Assembly: GCA_964624765.1 (NCBI GenBank)
Contig: CAZUZO010000078.1
Coordinates: 1-17,121, forward strand
Direction of reading: 5' to 3'
DNA from: JAGTVB01 sp964624765
GTDB taxonomy: Bacteria; Pseudomonadota; Gammaproteobacteria; HK1
Length of the DNA stretch: 17,121 nucleotides
In this document: piece by piece, positions 8,131 to 14,069 of the stretch
Layout: each line of letters opens with the position of its first letter
Numbering within the stretch: position 1 is the stretch's first letter
Translations under genes and position numbers: made by a program
Notes under the pieces: model-generated
What the model was told of the DNA's origin: nothing
Seen by the model: only the letters and a program-made list of their open reading frames with translations
Databases searched by the model: none

Positions 8131-8306
8131 AGACGGTAGGTCTCCTGGCTCGCGGGTCAACGCCTGTGTCCTGCCTTCCCAGTTACCCAGTGGCTTGTGT
8201 CGGATCCAGGCTAAGCGCTTACAGTTGCGGGGGCAGCCAGGGCTTTGTCCACGTGCCAGTGAAAACTCACCCTGTTCCCTTTTCATCCCTCAATGGGGAA
8301 CCGTCA
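8131..8306 (-). promoter_or_regulatory. Cobalamin riboswitch upstream of tonB
   Basis: Read on the minus strand the region carries GGTTCCCC, GGGATGAAAAGGGAACA, CCCCGCAACTGTAAGCG, GCCACTGGGTAACTGGGAAGGC and the B12 box GAGCCAGGAGACCTACC, in the order of an adenosylcobalamin aptamer. GACGG and CCGTC at its ends (8132-8136 and 8301-8305) can close P1. The core motifs are almost the same as in the btuB copy, while the peripheral loops differ. It should lower tonB expression when cobalamin is plentiful. Confidence 0.93.
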
Positions 8307-8313
8307 GGCTCAT

Positions 8314-8341
8314 AGAATACCGTAAGGGTTTGCTGGATCAA
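8314..8341 (-). promoter_or_regulatory. Promoter of the tonB riboswitch transcript
   Basis: On the minus strand TTGATC (8341-8336) and TATTCT (8319-8314) are 16 nt apart. The predicted start, near 8307, coincides with the start of the riboswitch P1 stem. Confidence 0.5.
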
Positions 8342-8571
8342 GAGTGCCGGCATCGGATGCGCAAAGCCTGTGAGAAGAAACGGCGTCGATCATGGTTTCG
8401 GCAGTTTGATGAACCTTGCCCGAAGGGCGGCCGAGCCGGGGCCGCAAGGGGCGCCGTGAAGATGTCTGCGTCGAGCTGGGTTCGGCATTTCTGCCGCACC
8501 CACTCTTTTGCCCGCAACGGCTTCGGCTTGCGAAGGCGGCGCCGTGGAATCGACGGGGAAATATAAAAATG
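8342..8571. other. Intergenic stretch between divergent tonB and phasin promoters
   Basis: No gene is supported here. The phasin frame stays open through this region back to 8416, but those codons do not resemble phasin, and a promoter lies between them and the gene. Small GC-rich hairpins (for example GCCCGAAGGGC) are present without clear meaning. Confidence 0.3.
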
Positions 8572-8600
8572 TTGCACTGCAATATAAACCGCCCTATCCT
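8572..8600 (+). promoter_or_regulatory. Phasin promoter with overlapping palindrome (possible PhaR operator)
   Basis: A -35 box TTGCAC (8572-8577) and a -10 box TATCCT (8595-8600) are 17 nt apart in an AT-rich island. The -35 box is inside TTGCA-C-TGCAA (8572-8582), whose arms are perfectly complementary. PhaR repressors of polyhydroxyalkanoate granules are known to bind TGC/GCA-rich sites at phasin promoters, so this is a candidate operator. No phaR gene is in the window. Confidence 0.55.
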
Positions 8601-8649
8601 TCAATGGTGCAGCGCACAATCCATTTTGGGCCGAGCCGGAGGGATAACG

Positions 8650-9018
8650 ATGAATCAAGATATTCTCACTTCACTTAACGATCAGAGCCAAAAGGTTCTG
8701 TCATCACTGCAGAAATTGAACAAAGTGGCAGTGGCCGATGTCGAGAAGTTGGTCAAACATCAGCTGGGCAGCCTGAAGGAGTACACGGATCTGTACGTGT
8801 CAAATCTTAAGGCGGCGGCAGAAATAAACGACTTGAAAGGCCTGCAGTCCTTCCTAGGCAAACAGGGTGATGTGGTGAAGAAGGTTGGCGAGAAACTCGC
8901 AACCGATGCCAAGGAAGTGGCCGCCATGCATGTGGGATTCATGGTCGAGGCCCAGTCCCTTGGCCAGAAGATGGCACCAGTAGGTTCCAAGCCAGTGAAA
9001 TTGGCCTCAGCGCGATAG
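8650..9018 (+). CDS. Phasin family protein
   Basis: Phasins are small amphipathic helical proteins that coat polyhydroxyalkanoate granules in the cytoplasm. This 122-residue protein fits the Phasin_2 family. It is almost entirely helical by composition, with regularly spaced hydrophobic residues, no Cys and no signal peptide. Recognisable parts are SLNDQSQKVLSSLQKLNKVA (8-27), a middle stretch with LGSLKEYTDLYVSNLKAA (39-56), and a Lys/Ala-rich tail. The start at 8650 is fixed by GGAGGG just upstream and by the promoter at 8572-8600. The open frame upstream of it is not coding. It stands alone with its own promoter and is followed by hairpins. No PHA synthase or depolymerase gene is nearby, so the granule role rests on family resemblance. 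Confidence 0.85.
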   Translation: MNQDILTSLNDQSQKVLSSLQKLNKVAVADVEKLVKHQLGSLKEYTDLYVSNLKAAAEINDLKGLQSFLGKQGDVVKKVGEKLATDAKEVAAMHVGFMVEAQSLGQKMAPVGSKPVKLASAR

Positions 9019-9030
9019 GTACGAGATGGG

Positions 9031-9070
9031 AGCCGAGCCAGCAGCCCGATTTCACGGGCGGGGCTCGGCT
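9031..9070 (+). terminator. Strong hairpin after the phasin gene
   Basis: AGCCGAGCC (9031-9039) is perfectly complementary to GGCTCGGCT (9062-9070), and GCCCG (9044-9048) pairs with CGGGC (9055-9059) inside it. It begins 13 nt after the stop codon. No U-run follows, so it may act as a stabilising 3' hairpin rather than a full intrinsic terminator. Confidence 0.6.
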
Positions 9071-9120
9071 TGCCTTGGCTCTCGAGAGGTTCTTTCGATA
9101 AGCCCTGAAGCCCCGGCGAT

Positions 9121-9164
9121 CCACCGCCACCGGCCAGGACCGGTGGGTGGCGTGAGGGTTTTAT
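9121..9164 (+). terminator. Second hairpin with short T-tract
   Basis: CCACCGG (9127-9133) pairs with CCGGTGG (9140-9146), and the flanking CCACC and GGTGG extend the stem with a bulge. GGGTTTTA follows at 9157-9164. It is a likely terminator for the phasin transcript. Confidence 0.5.
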
Positions 9165-9196
9165 AGAGGGTGACATGCCCGCTGGGTCAGCGCTTA

Positions 9197-9338
9197 GAAG
9201 CTGTTTTAGAGACTACTGCACTTGCCATAGCTGCGTTGCGCAGCGGCTCGCCATCCTCATGTACTCCCTTGTACACTCCGGTGGCTAGCCGCCGTGCGCC
9301 TTGCTCTGCCGGCGCTCGCGACATTTTAAAACAGCTTC
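9197..9338. repeat. 142-bp element with 12-bp terminal inverted repeats (MITE- or REP-like)
   Basis: GAAGCTGTTTTA at 9197-9208 is the exact inverse complement of TAAAACAGCTTC at 9327-9338. The interior is also roughly palindromic. CGGCTCGCCA (about 9243-9252) matches TGGCTAGCCG in reverse with one mismatch, around a centre with two GTAC copies. There is no room for a protein. It ends 8 nt from the stop codon of the thioredoxin-like gene and lies between two convergent units. From memory, similar short palindromic elements are dispersed in gammaproteobacterial genomes. Copy number here cannot be judged from one window. Confidence 0.7.
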
Positions 9339-9346
9339 GCAGGGAG

Positions 9347-9583
9347 TTATTCGCTCAGCCAACCTTCGATCGCCTTGCGGTCGGGCACCCCTCCGGCGTG
9401 TACCACCTTGCCGTCGATCACGACCCCTGGAGTGGACATGACGCCATAACTCATGATGGCGCCAATGTCTTCGACCTTTTCCAGCGCCACGTCGACGCCC
9501 TTGGCGTTCGCAGCCTCTTCGATAAGCGCCAAGGTGCGCTTGCAGTTGGTGCAGCCCGTGCCGAGGACTTTGATATTCAGCAT
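9347..9583 (-). CDS. Small thioredoxin-fold protein with CxxC motif
   Basis: The 78-residue protein matches the small redox-active disulfide proteins (Thioredoxin_3, about 75-80 residues). It opens with a beta strand (LNIKVLGTG) and has Cys11-Thr-Asn-Cys14 and a TPGVVIDGKVV segment (51-61) that contains the cis-Pro loop. It would be a cytoplasmic dithiol-disulfide protein. AAGGAG seven nt before the ATG fixes the start. It is the last gene of the arsenic operon, 115 nt after the permease. Such proteins often accompany DUF318/ArsP-type permeases, where they may hand over reduced metalloid or metal. That role is inference and not proven for this gene. Confidence 0.85.
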   Translation of the reverse strand: MLNIKVLGTGCTNCKRTLALIEEAANAKGVDVALEKVEDIGAIMSYGVMSTPGVVIDGKVVHAGGVPDRKAIEGWLSE

Positions 9584-9609
9584 GGCGAAGCTCCTTGTGG
9601 ATTAATAGC

Positions 9610-9633
9610 GGTCAACAAAACAAATGGTCAACA
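9610..9633. repeat. Short direct repeat GGTCAACA
   Basis: GGTCAACA occurs at 9610-9617 and again at 9626-9633, with a 16-nt period, in the 115-nt gap between the permease and the thioredoxin-like gene. Two turns of the helix are not quite covered. It could be a protein site or chance. Confidence 0.3.
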
Positions 9634-9698
9634 GACGGTGTCAGGGTTTTGGCAACGATGCCCGAGGCCCTGTTTGGCGACTCGATGCCGATGCGAGA

Positions 9699-10658
9699 TT
9701 ACATGGCGAAGAGGTTGAAGCCCCAGCCGACCAGCATGAAGGCCACCGCTAGCACGCCGGCATACAGCGCCAGCGCGGGCCAACGGACCACCTTGCGCAG
9801 GATGATCATCTCCGGCAGCGACAGTGCGGAGATACTCATCATGAACGCCAGCGTGGTGCCGATGGCGACCCCCTTGCCGAGCATGGCCTCGGCCACTGGG
9901 ATGACGCCGGTGGCGTTGGAATAAAGCGGCACGCCGAGCAATACCGCGGCGGGTACCGCCAGCCAATTGTCTTTGCTACCCAGGTGTTCGCTCACCCAGC
10001 CTTCCGGGACATAACCGTGGAACAGGGCGCCGATGCCGATGCCTACCACGACCCATTTCCATAGGCGGCCGACGATCGCTTTCACTTCGCCCCAGGCATA
10101 GCGGTGCCGGCCGGCTAGCGAGGTGTCGGGCTGGGCCCGCATTGCTTCACCCATGTGGATCTGCCACACGTACGCTTCGACCCAGCGTTCAGGCTTGAAT
10201 CGTTCCATGATCAGACCGCCCACATAGGCCACGGTGAGACCGGCCGTGACGTACATCAGCGTCAGCTCCCAGCCGAGGATGCCCAGCAAGATCACCACCG
10301 CCACCTCGTTGATCATCGGGCTGGCGATCAAGAACGAGAAGGTGACCCCGAGCGGTATGCCCGCCTCGACGAAACCGATGAAGAGAGGCACCGAAGAACA
10401 GGAACAGAAGGGCGTCACCGCGCCCAGGGTGACCGCCGAAGAGCGAGCTATCCACTTCGGTTTGCCGCGCACGTACTGGCGCACTTTTTCCGGGCTCAGC
10501 AGCGCTCGCAGCAGTCCCATCACATAGATCACCATCACCAGCAGGGCGAAGATCTTCGCTGTGTCCATGACGAAGAAATGCAGCGCCGCGCCGACGTGGC
10601 TACCTGGGTCCAGGTTCAGCCACTGGTACACGACCCGATCGGCCAAGGCGTCGAACAC
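9699..10658 (-). CDS. ArsP-like permease (DUF318 family)
   Basis: This inner-membrane permease belongs to the PF03773 family, which includes the ArsP exporter of trivalent organoarsenicals. From GTG 10658 it has 319 residues with about eight to ten hydrophobic segments. The family core is PFCSCSSVPLFIGF (Cys85 and Cys87) followed by SFLIASPMINEVAV. A second related stretch near the end (GVPLYSNATGVIPV) suggests an internal repeat. GTG 10658 has AGGGG six nt upstream. A TTG at 10664 overlapping the stop of the exporter gene (TTGA) would add two residues. Translational coupling to the exporter is likely. Its place in an arsR-ACR3 operon supports metalloid export, but the substrate cannot be told from sequence. 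Confidence 0.85.
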   Translation of the reverse strand: MFDALADRVVYQWLNLDPGSHVGAALHFFVMDTAKIFALLVMVIYVMGLLRALLSPEKVRQYVRGKPKWIARSSAVTLGAVTPFCSCSSVPLFIGFVEAGIPLGVTFSFLIASPMINEVAVVILLGILGWELTLMYVTAGLTVAYVGGLIMERFKPERWVEAYVWQIHMGEAMRAQPDTSLAGRHRYAWGEVKAIVGRLWKWVVVGIGIGALFHGYVPEGWVSEHLGSKDNWLAVPAAVLLGVPLYSNATGVIPVAEAMLGKGVAIGTTLAFMMSISALSLPEMIILRKVVRWPALALYAGVLAVAFMLVGWGFNLFAM

Positions 10659-10660
10659 CC

Positions 10661-11800
10661 TCAACCCCTGGATTCACTCTGCAGCTGCAACTCCGTCGGG
10701 CAGCATTCCTCGTAGCTCGGTACGCCTTCGCGGCGCTCGTACCAGGCACGGGTGCGATTGATCACGATGACTGCCCCCAGCATCACCGGCACCTCGATCA
10801 ATACGCCGACCACCGTCGCTAGCGCGGCGCCGGACTGGAAGCCGAACAGTACGATGGCGGTGGCCACCGCCAGTTCAAAAAAGTTGCTGGCGCCGATCAG
10901 TGCCGAAGGCCCGGCTACGCAGTGCGGTGAGCGCACCGCGCGATTGAGCAGATAGGCGAGACCGGAGTTGAAGAACACTTGGATCAGGATCGGTACCGCC
11001 AGCAGCGCGATGATCAACGGCTGAGCGATGATTTGCTCGCCTTGGAAGCCGAATAGCAGCACCAAGGTGGCGAGCAACGCCGTCAGCGCCACCGGATGCA
11101 TGCGGTCCAGCACCCGCTGCAGCCGCCGGTCGCCGTGCGGGTGGTCGAGAAGCCAACGCCGCCACAGATTGGCGATGATCAGCGGCACGACGATGTAGAG
11201 TACCACCGATAGCAGCAGGGTAGCCCAGGGTACGGTGATAGACGAAAGCCCGAGCAGCAACCCGACTACGGGGGCGAAGGCGAAGATCATGATGACGTCG
11301 TTCAGCGCCACCTGGGTGAGTGTGAAGTGCGGCTCGCCCCGCGACAGATGGCTCCAGACGAACACCATGGCGGTGCAAGGCGCTGCCGCCAGGATGATGA
11401 GTCCGGCGATGTAGGATTCGATCTGCTCCGCCGGCAGCCAGTCGCGAAACAGCCAGCCGATGAACACCCAGGCGAGCAGGGCCATGGAGAAGGGCTTGAC
11501 CCCCCAGTTCACGAACAGGGTTACGCCCACGCCGCGTAGGTGCTGGCGTACGCCCTTGAGGGCGTGCAGGTCGATCTTCAGCAACATGGGGATGATCATC
11601 AGCCAGATCAGCACGGCCACTGGCAGGTTGACCTGCGCCACCTCCATGGCGCCCACGGCCTGGAAGGCACCGATAAAGAAATGTCCTAGGGTGATGCCGG
11701 CCAGGATGCACAGAAACACCCAGACCGTCAGATAGCGTTCGAAAAAGCCCATTTCGGCTCCGGCCGCTTGTTTGGCGGTGACTTCACATTGTGTGCTCAT
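10661..11800 (-). CDS. arsB: Arsenite efflux transporter, ACR3 family
   Basis: The 379-residue protein is an ACR3-type carrier that expels arsenite across the inner membrane using the proton gradient. Cys142 in AAAPCTAMVFVWSHL is the conserved Cys of the fourth membrane helix, and Glu336 in VGVLIEVPVML is the conserved acidic residue of helix nine. Both are needed for transport in studied members. Ten hydrophobic segments are visible. The first 17 residues (with Cys5) and the C-terminal tail YEECCPTE (Cys366-Cys367) are outside the core and could bind As(III). The family is also called Acr3 or ArsB. It is a different family from E. coli ArsB. It starts with ATG at 11800, and its 3' end overlaps or abuts the ArsP-like permease. 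Confidence 0.93.
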   Translation of the reverse strand: MSTQCEVTAKQAAGAEMGFFERYLTVWVFLCILAGITLGHFFIGAFQAVGAMEVAQVNLPVAVLIWLMIIPMLLKIDLHALKGVRQHLRGVGVTLFVNWGVKPFSMALLAWVFIGWLFRDWLPAEQIESYIAGLIILAAAPCTAMVFVWSHLSRGEPHFTLTQVALNDVIMIFAFAPVVGLLLGLSSITVPWATLLLSVVLYIVVPLIIANLWRRWLLDHPHGDRRLQRVLDRMHPVALTALLATLVLLFGFQGEQIIAQPLIIALLAVPILIQVFFNSGLAYLLNRAVRSPHCVAGPSALIGASNFFELAVATAIVLFGFQSGAALATVVGVLIEVPVMLGAVIVINRTRAWYERREGVPSYEECCPTELQLQSESRG

Positions 11801-11995
11801 CAGTTTCTATATCCTCTGTCCAATGCACTCATGTCAGGCATGCCGATTCATCCCGTGGCCAATAGCGGGGAGTTCGGCTGCAGCGCTGCAACCGGAGGGC
11901 GTTCCATCAGGTCTTTGGGGCGCACCGCATCGCAGTGGGTGGGAAGCCTTTATCGCATTCGCGGGCGCGGTGGTCCTGGCGAAAGCCTCCAGCGC
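11801..11995 (-). other. Unusual 195-nt spacer inside the arsenic operon
   Basis: The spacer separates arsR from the exporter. A 30-codon frame (11999 down to 11907) begins with an ATG that overlaps the arsR stop as ATGA. Its product is Arg- and Cys-containing and resembles nothing I recognise. Two other frames stay open over parts of the spacer. It may be the decayed end of a gene, or leader sequence for the exporter. No terminator is visible. Confidence 0.3.
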
Positions 11996-12349
11996 TCATG
12001 GGCAACAGCTGACGCCGGGGCGGTCCGGCATGGACGCCAGCGCAGCGCGGTCATCGCCGTAGGGTGCCTGGGGTGCCAACCCTCGGGCGGCGTCTATCAC
12101 CACTTGTCGCGCCCAGGGCGGGAGATCCGGGTGCAGGCGGTAATACACCCACAGCCTTTCGCGCCGATCACGCACCACGCCGGCCTCCCGTAATTGGGCC
12201 AAATGTCTGGAGATCATGGGTTGGGACACCCCCAGGGCATGGGTCAGTTCGCACACGCAAAGCTCGCGTTCCTGCTGCAGCAAGATCACGGCGCGCAACC
12301 TCAGGGGATGAGCGAGGGCACCGAAAAAGGCATCGGGGCTCAGGTTCAT
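11996..12349 (-). CDS. arsR: ArsR-family arsenic-responsive repressor
   Basis: The 117-residue protein is a winged helix-turn-helix dimer that represses its own operon and lets go when As(III) binds. ELCVCEL at 29-35 supplies Cys31 and Cys33, matching the ligand pair in the E. coli-type ArsR site. The recognition helix is SQPMISRHLAQLREAGVV (42-59), followed by the wing RERLWVYYRL. The C-terminal SCCP tail (Cys115, Cys116) might add thiol ligands. The ATG at 12349 matches the usual family start, and the promoter lies just before it. The longer open frame to 12421 runs through the promoter and is rejected. It is the first gene of the minus-strand operon. Confidence 0.92.
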   Translation of the reverse strand: MNLSPDAFFGALAHPLRLRAVILLQQERELCVCELTHALGVSQPMISRHLAQLREAGVVRDRRERLWVYYRLHPDLPPWARQVVIDAARGLAPQAPYGDDRAALASMPDRPGVSCCP

Positions 12350-12369
12350 GGCAGTAATATACTCTCTGT

Positions 12370-12399
12370 CATATATATCATCAACCATATATAAGTCAA
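12370..12399 (-). promoter_or_regulatory. Promoter and candidate ArsR operator of the ars operon
   Basis: On the minus strand TTGACT (12399-12394) and TATATA (12377-12372) are 16 nt apart. CATATATA is repeated on the plus strand at 12370-12377 and 12386-12393, covering -10 and spacer. TATATATG next to TTGACTTAT resembles the E. coli ars operator region as I recall it. The predicted transcript begins about 16 nt before arsR. Confidence 0.65.
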
Positions 12400-12675
12400 G
12401 GATGGCCTCGATCGTACGCACGAGTTTTTGGCAAGGATCAGGTCAGGTCTCATCCGAATCGCTGCCCGATACCCCATCGAAGGGGGTCTGCGGGTTTGCT
12501 GAAGGCTGGCCAATCGTGTGGTATGCAGTAATAATCTGCAGGGTCAGTCCTTTTGGGGTGATCGTGTCCGGGTCCCTTGCTGGGCGATTTCCCTGGGGCC
12601 ATACGATCCTTGCCCTAGGGCTGCCCAACGATTGAGCGCCGGTCCTATGCTTCGAATAGTGATCCTGATGACACG
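12400..12675. other. Intergenic region between ars promoter and DUF454 gene
   Basis: No gene is supported. A ten-codon frame (ATG at 12647) runs just before the next gene and ends inside its start region. AT-rich TATGCAGTAATAAT (near 12520-12535) may be part of a promoter for the downstream gene, but no good -35 is seen. Confidence 0.3.
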
Positions 12676-13110
12676 TTGACCCTGGCCGAGATAGCCCGCC
12701 AGTCACTTCAGTCGCCGTTGACCAGACAACGTTTGTATCGAACACTGGGTCTCTTCTTCTTCGGCCTTGGCGGGCTCGGCATCGGTGTGCCGTTGCTGCC
12801 CACCGTGCCATTTTGGATTCTAGCGGCGGTTTTCTTTTCCCGGTCCGCTCCGGCGCTCCAGCAAAAGATCTACGAGCACCCGCAGTTCGGCGACACGGTA
12901 CGCCAATTTGTGGAACAGCGCGTCCTGTCACGCAAGGCCAAATTATTTTCCATCGGCGGTGCCAGTGCAGGAACCGCCCTCAGTCTCTGGCTCACGCAGC
13001 CACCCGGGTACGTGGTGTGGAGCCTAGCCATTATCATGACGGGCGTCATTGTGTGGCTCGCCACACGCCCAGAGCCGTCCGGCCGGGAGGGATCGGACGT
13101 CGAGGGTTAA
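12676..13110 (+). CDS. YbaN/DUF454 family small inner-membrane protein
   Basis: The 144-residue protein fits the DUF454 (YbaN) family of unknown function. The family hallmark GVPLLPTVPFWILAAVFFSRSAP (positions about 37-59) follows a first hydrophobic helix, and YEHPQFG plus VLSRKAK follow. Two more membrane segments lie near 92-106 and 112-128. The tail is polar and acidic. The start is unclear. TTG at 12676 is used here, TTG at 12718 is possible, and no ATG or GTG is available in frame upstream before the sequence stops looking like the family. It stands alone between the arsenic operon and a rearranged stretch, so the neighbours give no clue to its job. Confidence 0.78.
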   Translation: MTLAEIARQSLQSPLTRQRLYRTLGLFFFGLGGLGIGVPLLPTVPFWILAAVFFSRSAPALQQKIYEHPQFGDTVRQFVEQRVLSRKAKLFSIGGASAGTALSLWLTQPPGYVVWSLAIIMTGVIVWLATRPEPSGREGSDVEG

Positions 13111-13128
13111 GGAACGCGAGTTCTCGTA

Positions 13129-13158
13129 GGATGCGGTGAGCTTGCGAACCGCATCGAT
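13129..13158 (+). repeat. REP-like palindrome, copy 1
   Basis: GGATGCGGT and ACCGCATC form an imperfect hairpin with loop GAGCTTGCGA. It is preceded by GTA, giving GTAGGATGCGGT. It lies 19 nt after the DUF454 stop and may also help end that transcript. Copy 2, in the opposite direction, is at 13369-13397. Confidence 0.65.
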
Positions 13159-13368
13159 CGCGTCATTCGCCACCAGCGATGGCCACCTTCGGTTCGTGGA
13201 CTCAGTTGGCTGGGGTGATACCTCGTCGCCCATGGGCATGACAACTTGAATGGGGCCAGTCCATTCCGTTGGTTGACTTACTTTGTGATGCTTGATACGG
13301 ATCCCAGTGAATGTCATCGATGTCCTCTCGAAATCCTGGTCGTCGCGCATCCGGTGTTCCCAGTCTCC

Positions 13369-13397
13369 ATCGATGCGGTTCGCTCCTCACCGCATCC
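13369..13397 (-). repeat. REP-like palindrome, copy 2 (inverted)
   Basis: On the minus strand it reads GGATGCGGTGAGGAGCGAAC and continues CGCATCGAT. This is nearly identical to copy 1, differing only in the loop. It is fused to the broken end of the transposase remnant, so it marks a rearrangement joint. Confidence 0.65.
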
Positions 13398-13626
13398 GCG
13401 GCCTGCGGCGGGCCACCAGGGCAGAGCCGCGTCAGCACAAGGGTGACCTCATTGGCCGCCGTTCGCAACCGATAACAGGGCGTCCCTTTGGTCGCAACAA
13501 ATGCTCGCCCACAGGTACGGCAACGGTAGCGTTGCGCTGCTAGCTATGTACCCCAATCCTGCCTCGTCCCCGCCGTCCTCTATCCGCACAGTCCGGGTTC
13601 TGACAGAATTGCCTTTGTGGGTCCAT
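13398..13626 (-). pseudogene. Transposase N-terminal remnant, frameshifted and truncated
   Basis: From ATG 13626, with a clean GAAGGAGG binding site, the frame encodes MDPQRQFCQNPDCADRGR and continues to IGVHS, then hits TAG. One frame over it resumes as QRYRCRTCGRAFVATKGTP, then YRLRTAANEVTLVLTRLC. These are two parts of one Cys-rich zinc-ribbon plus helix-turn-helix N-terminus found in IS1-like (InsA-type) transposases. From the remembered family pattern HSRKERRY, one nucleotide is missing after HS, so this is a -1 frameshift. Similarity stops near PGGPPQA, where the REP-like copy 2 begins. The catalytic domain is missing. The protein cannot work as it stands. The exact IS family is uncertain. 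Confidence 0.72.
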
Positions 13627-13925
13627 CGTGGCCTCCTTCAAATGTGATGAGCGCGTCGCATCGCTAGAGGATGCCCTTTAGACCCACGTTGTCTAGATTT
13701 TTAACCCTCGATCACGGTTGAGTGTGGCGGTACCGCCTGGAACGGCCGGCGCTCGACCCCCGTCATTTTTGAGCTCGCCAATCTCAAGTCTTCAATTTGC
13801 GAGGCGGATAAAGGCAAGGCGGGGGGTTCCCTCTCCGATAATATAGTCATACTCCCGAGGCAATGTAGTCGCGACATTCTACCTGCCCGGGAAGATTATT
13901 GCCCGAAAATCACATCAAATCATTT
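13627..13925. other. Intergenic stretch upstream of the restriction gene
   Basis: No gene is supported. The stretch is more AT-rich in places (TCTAGATTTTTAACCC near 13694, GATAATATAGTCAT near 13838) than the neighbouring genes. The latter may include a -10 box for the downstream unit, but I found no convincing -35. Confidence 0.3.
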
Positions 13926-14069
13926 ATGGACCAATGGGTTAAGAGTTGCTCCGGCGCGCAGATCGAAGGCGCCACCGAGGACAAGAAGTGGAGCATGATC
14001 CAACAGTTCACCCCGACCATGCGTATTCGCCGAAGTTCGTCGAGACAAGGGGAGGCAAGTCATGGATAA
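13926..14069 (+). pseudogene. Short coding remnant overlapping the restriction gene start
   Basis: An ATG at 13926 opens 47 codons (MDQWVKSCSGAQIEGATEDK and onward) that end with TAA at 14067-14069, so the last 8 nt overlap the next gene. From codon 8 to about 31 nearly all third positions are G or C, as in real genes of this region, while the start and end are less so. I do not recognise the sequence. It may be the tail of a deleted gene, perhaps a lost partner of the restriction enzyme, or a tiny coupled gene. Confidence 0.35.

Noticed and set aside
8416..8649. Upstream extension of the phasin frame
   Set aside because: A good promoter and ribosome binding site lie just before 8650, and the added residues do not look like phasin.
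13024..13350. 108-codon minus-strand frame after the DUF454 gene
   Set aside because: It runs antisense into the DUF454 gene and through REP-like copy 1, and resembles no family.
13202..13396. Continuation of the transposase frame beyond the zinc-ribbon part
   Set aside because: The frame stays open, but it runs through REP-like copy 2 and family similarity ends before it. It was not included in the pseudogene.
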